A DNA stretch of 64,000 nucleotides from contig OX419755.1 in NCBI GenBank assembly GCA_948567375.1, positions 82,478,218 through 82,542,217 of the forward strand, written 5' to 3'. The position numbers were made by a program, and so were the translations under genes. This document shows positions 35,370 through 45,768 of the stretch, in pieces. A model generated the notes under the pieces. The model saw only the letters and a list, made by a program, of their open reading frames with translations. It was not told where the DNA came from and ran no database searches. Each line of letters starts with the position of its first letter. Within the stretch, counting starts at the first letter, position 1. This DNA is from Lunularia cruciata (taxonomy: Eukaryota > Streptophyta > Marchantiopsida > Lunulariales > Lunulariaceae).

Positions 35370-35700
35370 GGAGTGCAAAACCAAAAATGTAAGAAGCTTG
35401 CTTATAAGATTGAGGTGAGCTTGGATGTTCATAACATCAAAGATGCACTTGTTGATGAAAGATCTATGATAAATGCTATATTTTAGAGATTGATGAAGAA
35501 GTTTGATATGATACTTACTACACCATTAGCATTTATAGTGAGTATAAGAAATCAGCAATAAGTTTGACAAGAGAGTATGATATACAAGGTGGTCTTTTCA
35601 TAATAGGAGTTCAAAATGACTTTACAAGTCTTGAAGGATCAAGTCTATGATTTGCTACTAAAGATTCCATAGTAAGAATACATTGTAAAATTTATTGAAG
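35370..35700 (+). pseudogene. Possible retropepsin relic of a second gypsy lineage
   Basis: Plus-strand text includes IEVSLDVHNIKDALVDERSM followed by RLMKKFDMILTTPLAF, reminiscent of the D-G/S-SS and LMKKLG region of gypsy proteases. It is followed by MTLQVLKDQVYDLLLKIP, where relatives have VLDxxGYxLLLGRPW. Stops and a lost glycine are present. Moderate support only. Confidence 0.4.
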
Positions 35701-36005
35701 GTTCAAGATGTAAATTGAGGATTGGACAATCAAACCATCCAATAATAGTTTTTATTACTAATAAAAAATAAAATTTACAATTGAATGTACTATCTTTTGG
35801 CTCATGGGGACCAGATTCTAAACAAGTAGCTTTACATATGGATACAAGCATAAATAAAGAGAGTTGTTAGATGAGTATGATGATAAGTGTCTTTTATCAC
35901 TATTTAAGATCTTATTTGAATTGCTCCATACCTTCTCTATGATAAAAGGTCTCTTAAGTTCATAAGTTTGCAAATGTGGTTTGGTGCAAAGGCTTGTGGT
36001 GGGGT

Positions 36006-36026
36006 GGGGGGGGGGGGGGGGGGGGG
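36006..36026. repeat. Homopolymer run of 21 G
   Basis: A G run preceded by GTGGTGGGGT in otherwise AT-rich DNA. It could fold as a G-quadruplex on this strand, and its length is prone to sequencing or assembly error. Confidence 0.85.
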
Positions 36027-36180
36027 TAAGCAAGCAATAATAGTGGGGTTTCTAAGATAGAGCTCCAAAAGATATATTTTTTGCTTTTGATGAAAGCTTA
36101 TATCTGCACGGCGTCACACATTGTAACCTATATAATAGAGTACCCTAATGTTGAAATCAGTACAATTGTGGAAATAGGTA

Positions 36181-36255
36181 GATTCTTGGCCAACATTCTT
36201 GGTTTGGCCAAGAATCTAGAACCAAGAAACAACATTCTTGGTTTGGCCAAGAATC
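36181..36255. repeat. Short inverted plus direct repeat
   Basis: GATTCTTGGCCAA (36181-36193) is followed by its reverse complement at 36204-36216 and again at 36243-36255. The words AACATTCTTGGTTTGGCC occur twice in direct orientation. Confidence 0.85.
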
Positions 36256-37454
36256 AACAAGTAGAAACATACATTTCTACTTGTTATGCAATGATTTATC
36301 TTTTTCTCTAACTTGCTGATCCACATTGCTAACAATAAAAACTTCTTTTGGACTCATATAAATCTAATGGAATCAAATAACATTATCCAATCATCTTCCT
36401 TCTAGAACTTCATCTTATTCCACTCAATACTTGCCTTGCCTCTTATAAAAGCTCACTTTTACTTCCTTTGGGATTGTACCAAGTGAACCATAGGAATTAC
36501 TCTGAACTCTCCCTAATTCCATGAGTGAATTCTCCTTTATTTTTTTACATCACCTCTTATATCTTATTCATTTTCATATGAATGCTTTGGAAGGTAAGAT
36601 AATCAAATTGAAAAGGTAAAATAGCTCAATATCATACACCAAATGAGAAGAATAATATCTAGTGGAGATTTTCATAGTTGCTCTTCTAAAATATGAATTT
36701 TTTTTCTTAGTGGTGTTTAGTTTCTCCATTTTTGGCCAACATTATATTCAAAGTTTGATGTGTTCTCTTTGCCAAGCCCGTTGAGTTTAGGTTATAGAAT
36801 GTAGTTGGGTTATAAGATGTAGTTACTGTATATATGATAGAGAACTATTGTAGCATAGCTATAGTGATGCTCCTTATAACTCCCCTTCATTATGAGAAAC
36901 TAAATCCAATCAGGAACCAAACCTAGTAATGATTTGTTCATAAAGAGTTTTGCTAACTTCATCTTCATTCTTATCTCTCAATAGTCTATAACCTACCTAA
37001 GTCTAACTCTGGAAGGAAATTAATAATTACTACAATATACAAAATTTTTGTTTGGATTGTAATAAGAGTATCCAAAAATCAATATATAAACCCTGTTGGA
37101 AAATGAATCTCCTATAGTTCCTAACCATTCCCTAGAATAAGCAAAAATTTGCCAATCTTGTAATGAATGGAAGTCTAAGATTTCTTCTTCACTTTTTAAA
37201 GATCAATTCTTAATCTATTGTTAAATTATATGGCACACAAGTAGAATTTCTTCAAAATCAAAGATGCCTTTCCCTAATCTGGGTCACATGATATATTTGC
37301 TTTATCCAATCATTGTAACACTTTGTTAAAGTGCTCAAAATGTTCTTACTTATTCTCATAGATACAAAGTTCATCCATGAGATCTTGAATATATTTTTAA
37401 ATGAAAGTTTTAAATCACTTTATTCATAAAAAATTAAAATATTACTATAGTCTT

Positions 37455-37800
37455 ACAAGGCACAAAAGAAGGCATGGCCTTGAAAGCATAAGTACCCAAA
37501 GGTGTGATGAAGGTGGTGAGTCATTGATGTTCTAGTGCAATCTTGTTTTGCTAGATTCATTATATTAATCTCCAAAATTATATCTCTTATGATCTAGAAC
37601 CTCCTTGGATCTTTCTTTGTGAATGGCAAGGAATAGAAATCTGTGTTGAAAATTGCATTGACCATTGTGTAATCCACACATATCCAAAGCTTACCATTCT
37701 TCTTTCACAATCACAATTAGAGCTACACATTCTAGATTCTACAGCTTAAGGAAATACCTAGTCTCTTGAGCTTATCAATCTCCTCTTTTGGGATCACAAT
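37455..37800 (-). pseudogene. Gypsy reverse transcriptase relic (minus strand)
   Basis: Minus-strand frames read EEIDKLKRLGI, then KKNGKLWICVDYTMVNAIFN and YSLPFTKKD, the RT fingers and palm text PKKNGxWRxCVDYxxLN...YPLPF of Ty3/gypsy. The following part corresponds to the segment before the YxDD box. Several stops. Its lineage differs from elements 1-4, which have NKQTVKNAYPL at this point. Confidence 0.6.
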
Positions 37801-38558
37801 AACAAGTGGATTAATGTTACATGGGGCTCACCTCCTTGCAATATAAAGCTTGCTCCTAGATTAGTAGATCCTACTCCTTTAAGATTTTGTGCATGTAAGC
37901 AAAAAAATTTAGTGTTCTCTTTTGTAAAATTTGAGTTCTTTTCATCAAGCTATTCTGCCTAACACCTCTTTATTCAACATTCTTGTCCTAAAATTTGGCC
38001 TTAAAACTACCTCACGTTACTTTGGAAAGCCAAAACACCTATCATTGAATATATCTTTGATCTACTTTTACAAGTTTAAATGAAATCCCATCCAAATTGA
38101 AGAGTGGTGAACTATATAAAATTTTTCAACGAGTATATAGTTTTATGTAGAGTTTACTCTACCAACTTGTAGAAATTATAGCTCATTATGTTTAAAAGCT
38201 CTTACTATAATTTCAATGTTCAAGCTAGGAGATAAAATTCTTTGATCTAAAAAGTCTCAAGCCAAAATCTTAAACCTGGAATTTTCTATCAAATAATCAC
38301 AAAAACCTATAATATTCCTCATAAATCTTTCCAAATCATGCTATATAGATAAGATGTACAATATCCCTATAAAACATAATAATTAACTAAAATTAGATAA
38401 ATAAATCTAAATTTATTACAAAAGTTCAACTTTCTACTCTCTTTGATATTCTCTCTAATATTCTTGCAAAGTGAGCTCTCATAGCCTAACTGTTTTCAAA
38501 CAGAATTTTATGTGGATTATTTTTCCTACCTTCTAGAGAAAATTTTGCAACAATAAAA
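37801..38558. other. Unassigned AT-rich sequence
   Basis: No frame longer than about 50 codons and no recognisable domain. It separates a minus-strand RT relic from a family C LTR copy. Confidence 0.4.
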
Positions 38559-39190
38559 TGCAAGCTAACCTTTCTCCCACTCAAGATGAACAATTAATGG
38601 TTTTTAATGCAATACACCATGGACTATGGAAGAGTGAAACCAAACTCAATAACAATCTTCCAAAGCTAAAAATCCAAGGTACCTCCAAGTGCCTTGAGTA
38701 CCTCCTCATCCCTTGTTATATGTTTATAAAATGCATACATATCAAAGTTATTAAATACTAAAATGATTAAATTTACTTTGGGAAAAATTTATTCAAAGTC
38801 TAAAATTTAGAAGAATATCCAACTCATGAGAATAATCCTGGAAAGCATGTGATCTTATCTTGATCCAATAACTAGTTCAAACATTACTTCACATAGACTT
38901 TCTTTGGATTAAATCTTTGAAAACTATATACCAAAAAGAGTAGTTGACTTAAAAATTCTCAACTCTTTTCTCAATGCAAGACAATTAGATAAGTATTAAA
39001 TTCAATGCATTAGAATCAAATGAGTGACGCTCACTTTCTAAATCTCTTCTTGAATAAAATCACCTTTATATTTCTATCACTAACTCTAGCTAATCATAGC
39101 TAACTTAAAATATTAAATTAGCTCTATAGAAAATTATTAATAATTACAAAAAATATCAAGTTGGATATCATTAGATATTATTACATTAGT
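38559..39190. repeat. Degenerate LTR of family C, third copy
   Basis: It shares CCACTCAAGATGAAC, ACACCATGGACTA, CTTCCAAAGCTAA and later GCATGTGATCTTATCTTGA and TTAGCTAATCATAGCTA-type text with 7513-8115, in the same order. The left edge TGCAAGCTAACC fits the first copy; the right edge is approximate. Confidence 0.6.
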
Positions 39191-39299
39191 CCACAAATAA
39201 CTATGATTATGAAAGAGGAAAATTTATAAACCCAAGGAATTCATATTTATCTTTAAGTTGGATAATTTAGAATATGTATTTCTAATTGTGATTTTGAAT

Positions 39300-41350
39300 G
39301 GCTAAAATGGCAAACTCTGAGTAGATGTAGATTTAAAGAAACTCAATGCCATTACCAAGAAGTACTACTTCTCTTTGCTTTTCATTGATTAAATCTTGGA
39401 GGAGATTCTAGGTCATGAGAGGTACAAATTTGAATATTGTTGTAGTCACCATAACGAAATAAACATTGCACTAAAGGACAAAAACATCATCACATGCACT
39501 AAAAATTGGATTTTTTTGCTTTCTATATCATAGATTTAATACTTTGTAATGCTCTTGTCACATTTGATATTTCATTAATAAAATGTTTGAAGCTTTCAAC
39601 AAAAAAAATTATACAATATTTCATTGATGACTTTTGTGTCTATAGGAGGAAAAAAGGGTAATTTGATAGTTCATTAATAAAAAGACTGTAGCTTTCAATG
39701 TAAAAAATTATACAATATTTCATTGATGACTTTTGTGTCTACATGAGGGAAGAAGGGTACACTTAGCACTTGATCAAGTCTTGCAATTTTTGGATGATTC
39801 AAATGCATCACTGAACCCAAGAAAAAGATCTTTGGTTTTGAAGAATATCTACCTTTAGAACATATCATCTTCAAAGATAGGATAGCAATAGATCTCAAAA
39901 AGGTTAAGAAACTCCTGGAACTTCTATTCCCAAAAGCTTAATAAAATTATGCCAAATCTTGGGTAATATCTATTGCTATAGTAGATTCATCTTCTTGTTT
40001 TCTAAAAGGTGTTATGTATTGACCTTTTATATAAACAGTATATGCTGATTCTAGAACACAAGAAGTCTCTCAAAGCTTTTGGAGAGATCAAGTAAGGTTC
40101 CTCGAGCAATCCTTCAATTTGGTTTAAATTCTTGTTAGATCTGCTTTAGAGTATGCCTTTCATCATTTAAATCAATGATTACAATCTAGCTATGAGATGC
40201 ATTCTTAGGCAATTAGACCAGGGTAAACAAAAATCATTCAAAATTATATGCAAGTAAAAAATGATTTTTAGTAGAGGAATACTATTTGGTGGAAAAAAGA
40301 GAAGGTTTGGAATGATTGTTTAGCCTCAAAATCTTGACATTAGGCCATAATTGTCACAATTAGAAGAGATGGAAGTACAACTTTTAATGAGTTTATTTTG
40401 GAGTGGAGTCTAGCTAGGTGGATGATACTCTTATCTAAGTTTTATTATACTATTAAAGGATAGGGAAAAACATATAAATATTGATTTATGATTATGATAG
40501 AATTGAGCTTGTGGATGACTTCTTCTTGGATAACAATCTTATGATAATTTTGATCATTCAAGAAGTTCTAATGAAATATAAAATATTATAGAATTTGTTA
40601 CAAACGGAAAATTTTTAGATGGAATTTATGACAAGGATAGAAAGGCCTTGTAGTAAGATTTAGATATTATACAATGGCAAAATATATAATTTTCACCAAG
40701 ATAATGGTCTACTTCAAAGAGAAACAAGTAAAAAGGAGTCTATCAAACTCATAGACTAATTTCATGATGGCTTGGTATATAGAATAACTTTAAAAGGTGA
40801 TTAAATTCAAGATTCTAAATAAAAATACCACTAGTAAGGGCTTTTGAAAATTATCTTGATATTGCAAAACTTGTAATATTTTCATCCTTTTACTATGAAG
40901 TTTTTACCTCCACCTTGCCTCTTAGATGAACTCTATTGCTAGGGCTATCTAAGAAGTGGGCAATTGGCTTTATGAGTCTTCTCAATACCACCCAAGAGAA
41001 TAATTGGTATATTGGTAGTTGGCTACTTAGTTAGTAGGTAGAGGCTAGAAAAATGGGAAATAAGAATGATGATAAAGCTGAGAAATTCCTAAAACATAAA
41101 TCATCATTAGATTTGGGTACCCATTGGAGTTGGTCAATTATCATGGAGGAAATTATACAAAGAGCATCATTAGAACCATATCATGATATTTCTTAATCAT
41201 ATAGGATGATTGTACTTATAAGCTAAACTCAAATAGGCTAGCAAAGAGGGCAAATAAAACCTTATGTATGATATTGTCCAAGATGCAACAATAAAGAAAG
41301 CTTTATATTATTAGACAAGAGAATTCTTGGAATTTTGTGAGCATATAGGC
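39300..41350 (+). pseudogene. Gypsy pol relic, second lineage (plus strand)
   Basis: RT text appears at 39335-39490 (DLKKLNAITKKYYFSLLFID, ILEEILGHERYKF). It is followed by the catalytic box QYFIDDFCVY (about 39610-39640), present twice because of a tandem duplication, and then SLNPRKRSLVLKNI. RNase H-like and integrase-like pieces follow (KWAIGFMSLLNTTQENNWYI near 40950-41010). Many stops. The pieces resemble the non-chromodomain Tat/Athila-type branch more than elements 1-4, but the assignment is tentative. Confidence 0.55.
39560..39755. repeat. Tandem duplication, about 97 bp, spanning the RT catalytic box
   Basis: Two adjacent copies share TTCATTAATAAAA, TATACAATATTTCATTGATG and ACTTTTGTGTCTA, with substitutions between them. 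Each contains the sequence for the FIDDF catalytic motif. Confidence 0.8.
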
Positions 41351-44320
41351 CAACCACAAAGCTATCTATTTTTTCATGGGTAATGATAAATCCATTTACT
41401 AGTTTTACTAAATCCACCCTTTGCTCCGTTAATGGTTGTCACTATGACTTAAAGGTTTTTCACACCATGTATTAATTACCTAAATTGCTTGGGATTTGTG
41501 ACTGATGATTTGATTACATGACCACATACTTGTGACTATGATACTGCTACAATTGCATTGACTACCAAATGAATATTGGGTGACAAGGATGAAAAGAGTC
41601 TCCAATTTTCTAGTTTTAATCACCAATTCAGTTAATTTATACTTACCAAAGAGAGAATGTATTGAGGTGTTTTTAGTGAAGAAGTGTGTTGTGACTTGTG
41701 CTTTGCATTTGTTCTACAAGTTGGCAAGTGGTCAATGAAGTTGGGAGACTTTATTCACTTAACCTTTGAGAAATTGGGAAACTACAAAAAGTAAATAAAA
41801 TCCACACCTTGTCACAAGAAGATAGATGCATAGCCATTCAATGGTCAGAAATTTTTTGCTATTCAGGTTAAAGAAATTGTGACTATAAGGATATTTTGTG
41901 ACTCTCTCACTTGGATAAGAAGCTCAAGTTTTTAAAAATTAGTGCATTACCTAGAAGCTACAAGGTTTTACCCAACTATCTTAGGTGTTAAAATTAGAGC
42001 ATACTCACCTATTCAAGTATTGTGAGCTACTTGAACTAAATATGAAGCCAATGACTAGTGAAGTCAATAAGAATAGACTCTTATGATGAATAGAAGACAC
42101 TCAAGATGTCTCTTCACTATCAACTCAAAAAGAAATTCTACATCACCAAGCTTCCATTATTTGATCTCTATACAAGCATGACAAGAAATTACAACATGCA
42201 ATGTGCAACTTCAAGTCTCTAGTATTGCATTTCTTTTTTTTTTTGAAAATCCAACTCTTTACATTTTGCACTTGATTCCCTTGCATACCCCTACTTTGCA
42301 CTTGAGCCCTATGGTTTAGTTTTGCATTGGTTCTACAACCAGGTAATGGAAACAACCCTTGTCCAATTGTTGCAAATTAGGGATTAAGACTTAAATGAGG
42401 TAATTTTACTCATCTCTATTTTTATCTCCCACAAATTTAAAGATTTAAGACAAATGAGGCAAATTATCACTCTTCTCTATTTTGATCTCTTGGAATATGT
42501 TCCAATAAGCCGGACCCATATGAAATTCATTCTGTTATGGATTTGTTTCAAATGCAACTTGAATGCAAGTTATCAAGTGCAATACTCAATTATTAGGTGC
42601 AATAATTCTGAATCATCTTGCAATTTCAAAGTGATGAAAGATGACAAGCTCATTCTCAAAGATGGATTTGGAATGTCTATCATGTTGGTAACTGTAGATT
42701 AGGATGAAAAATAAAGACCTTGGTGCCAAAAAAGAACCACAATATAGCATATGAAAGCAACAATCATTAAAAGAATGAGAGATATAGTATTCATTAGTAG
42801 TTATGAATGGGAGATATATGTGGGAGATGAAAGTAGAATTTGATCAAAGAAAGAGAGATCTAAGAACAAGAGATCAAGTACTCAACAATGAAAATGAAAG
42901 CCAATCAAAGAACTCAGGAACTAGTATCCATTAGTACCAATGAATAGAATGTGTAATAAAGTAACAATAAACTAGAATAAATCAAGTATGAAACTATAAT
43001 AGAACAAGGATACAAGGTGAAATGAAACTCTCAAAATGAGAGTAGGAGAAAGACATTGACAACAAAGAGGGGACAATAGGACACAAAAAGCAAAGACAAG
43101 GAGATGGAAAGAGGTAAAGTACATCAAGAAGTAAAAAAGAAAGGATGGTATTGAGAAGGAAGAGAAGAGAAGAAGACCACCAAAATCAAAGAGAAAAGAC
43201 ATTAACAACAAAAAATGGACAATAAGAAACCACCAGCAAAAAAACAACAAGATGAAGTACATCATGTAGTATGAAAGAAAAGAAAAGTGCATCACCAAAA
43301 GGAGAGAGAATTCAAAGAAAACTATGAAAGTAGAAGCAAACACTGAGATAGGCAAAGGAAGAATCAAACAATAGAAAATAAAGAGGTCAATATGAATGGT
43401 TCTTATTGACCTCTTTAGTAAAAAAAACATCACCAAAAGTAGATAATTCAAAGAAAACTATGAAAGTAGAAGCAAACAATGAGATAGGCAAAGGAATAAT
43501 AAAAAAGTAAGCAAACAAAGAGGTCAAATATGAATCGTTCTTATTGACCTCTTAAGCCAATAGGAACCATTTAGAGAACAAGAAATTACAACACAACAAC
43601 CTTTGAGGTCAAAGAAAGGAAATGTATTGACAACAAAAAGCAACATTAGAAAAAAACAACAGTCAACTACATGCAACTATAGCTGATAAGAAAGGCAAGA
43701 AATCTGTCAAGGAAAATGAATCAAAGAATACCAACTCTAGAGAGATAGAAGAAAATAAAGAACATGTAATTTGAAAGCAATACAAGAAAAGAAACAATCA
43801 TAGGAAAGATCAAAGAAAAATTATAATATATATAGATATATATATAGAGAGTAGAAAACCAATTCATTAGCCAAAACAAAACCTTAGCTTACCTAATTGA
43901 CTATCATAATGAGAACAACATCTTAATGATTTGTGAAGTAGGATAAACTCTAGTATCTCTATCATATTCTCTAATATCTCTATTATATTATAAACTCTAT
44001 CTAGAATAACAAATCTGATGGTTGTGGTGGTGGAAACATAATACATGGAGGAAATTTTTTTACATTATGTCTAGTTAACTTACACATTCTACAAAGTCTA
44101 ACTCCTCCGTGTGAACTTGATGTTTCCATCAACTCATATGGTGGGGATCTCTTTGTGTAGAAGGCTCAACTCTAGCAACACTTTGGTTTGTTCATTGATG
44201 ATTCAATTGAGATTCTTGAGGATGTCCACAAGTATGTAACGTTGGAAGATTCTCCAAAGCAATGTTTTAGGAGCAATGTTTAAGAGTTGACTATATATTT
44301 TCTCTTGTTGATGAGGTGCT
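41351..44320. other. Unassigned region, partly purine-rich
   Basis: 41351-42700 shows no recognisable domain. From about 42700 to 43860 the plus strand is strongly purine-rich, with long A/G stretches. This opens a spurious 159-codon frame of Phe, Leu and Ser on the minus strand (42972-43451). It also holds a 138-bp tandem repeat (43290-43560) and an AT dinucleotide stretch near 43825-43852. Confidence 0.5.
43290..43560. repeat. Two 138-bp tandem units, each with a hairpin
   Basis: Units start CATCACCAAAAG at 43290 and 43428. Each contains a small hairpin of AAAGAGGTCAAT with ATTGACCTCTT(T) (unit 1: 43380-43391 with 43405-43416). The two units differ by small indels. Confidence 0.85.
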
Positions 44321-44321
44321 A

Positions 44322-45390
44322 TTATTTAATAAATCTGATGCACAACACAAAACTAGGGTTTATGCTAAATAGGATAGTAGGCTGAACAATATTAACTGGT
44401 TCTAGTGTAATAGTCTCACACAAAAGTTCGACATTCAACAAATGCCACATAAGATGGAAATCAGTCATTGCAAGTAAATCCTTACTATTCAACATTTGCA
44501 AAATAAGATGCTTACAAGGAAATCCCATTTTCTTTATGAAGACAATGGGACAAATTTTAAGTTCTTCACCTTGTTCTTCTTGTGCCATCATCAACTATTC
44601 ATGAACTTTCTTCAAAGTGTAGGATGAAAAAGGGTTGTATGTGATCATGCAAAACTCTAATAAGTGCCATGCCTTTCTTTACTTCAATTTCTTTGAGTTT
44701 ATTCTCAAAGGTATGAGATAGTCAAACATTATATTTTGCATACAAAGTGGAAACCTTCAAGTATCATTTTACCAGCAAGTGTTGACACTCAACTTGAGAA
44801 GATGTACCATTTCCAAAATTAATATGTCCGTATGTCCATGCTGCTACAAAATTTTCTTTGTATAAAATCCATATTGTCCTCAAAGAATTTGTCATGGTTG
44901 GAACCAAGGCATATGTTTCACATAAAGCACTCCATAATGTGGTAAATTTTCCTATAATCTTTCATTGCACTACATTTTTTCCATTCACTTATGAAAGTAT
45001 CACACTCACTTTAGTATCATAGTACTTCTTACAATTGGCTAAAATATTCTTTTGAATGTGTCAAATGAAAAGAGGATGCATTTAAGTAGGTAATGTGGAG
45101 GAAAGAGCATTCATCAAAGCAAGCTCATAATTTGTTGCAATTGTGAGTGGTTTAATAGGCTCATACAAGGTTGCAATGTGATCTAAAACCCATGCAATTT
45201 CTAGCTCCAATCTAGACCTTGTCACCTTTTCACCTTGACAGGCAAGAAGCACACCAACATGCATTTTTATGCCCCTTCAATAGGTAAATTGGGTAGCCAA
45301 TTGACCAATAGTAGTATGGTCTTGTTTCTTCTTGTAAGAAGAAAACTACAACTATAAATGATTTATCAAAACTTGTGATTCCAACGTTGT
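44322..45390 (-). pseudogene. MULE transposase, C-terminal half
   Basis: Text resumes with VGITSFDKSF, then LEIAWVLDHIATLYEPIKPL and TIATNYELALMNALSS (45264-45082), where active enzymes have a catalytic Asp in TDRDLALMNA; here it is Asn. A helical linker follows, then the SWIM zinc-finger segment VFIKKMGFPCKHLI (within 44322-44594). Stops occur between these parts. Confidence 0.7.
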
Positions 45391-45756
45391 TGTAAAAGAC
45401 TAAGACCAAGGAGAGAAATATGAGAATGGAAGATCACATTGGGACATTTGAATGTGAGTAAACTCCAAATGCCTAGCATGAGCTTTGGCTCTCATATTTA
45501 CAAGGAGCATACAAGGCTCTTGAGAAGCTTCTCAAAAAGCTTCCTTCTTGAAGTCGCCTACTTGGCATGCAAGCTAAGTTAGTTGGAAGCTTCTAGAAGC
45601 TTCCTTCTAGAAACTTCCTACTTGGGATGCAAGCTAAACTTGTGGGAAGCTTCCCAAGAAACTTCCTAGATACTTTAGAATATTCTAGGCTAATTTGGCT
45701 TATTCACTACTTTGTTAGCCTTGACTAACTTTGTCGCTCAATTCCATATTGTTACA
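45391..45756 (-). repeat. 3' LTR of element 3, 366 bp
   Basis: Follows the polypurine tract GGTGGGGGAATA (element sense, 45757-45768). Ends TGTAAAAG...TTGTTACA on the plus strand. It contains the densest heat-shock-type array in the window (45586-45617). Confidence 0.88.
45586..45617 (-). promoter_or_regulatory. Heat-shock-element-like array in element 3 LTR
   Basis: The block begins GAAGCTTCTAGAAGCTTC and, one base later, continues TTCTAGAAACTTC. This is seven GAA/TTC units, the first four in perfect 2-nt spacing. Heat shock factor trimers are known to bind inverted nGAAn repeats with this spacing. No binding is shown here. Confidence 0.6.
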
Positions 45757-45768
45757 TATTCCCCCACC

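Larger units (their letters stand above)
35701..37455. other. AT-rich debris with simple-sequence features
   Basis: No coding domain. Contains a run of 21 G (36006-36026) and a short inverted and direct repeat around GATTCTTGGCCAA (36181-36255), both listed separately. Confidence 0.4.

Noticed and set aside
42972-43451. 159-codon minus-strand frame rich in Phe, Leu and Ser, resembling a membrane protein
   Set aside because: It is the complement of a purine-rich tract with tandem repeats; composition alone removes stops. No domain, no gene context.
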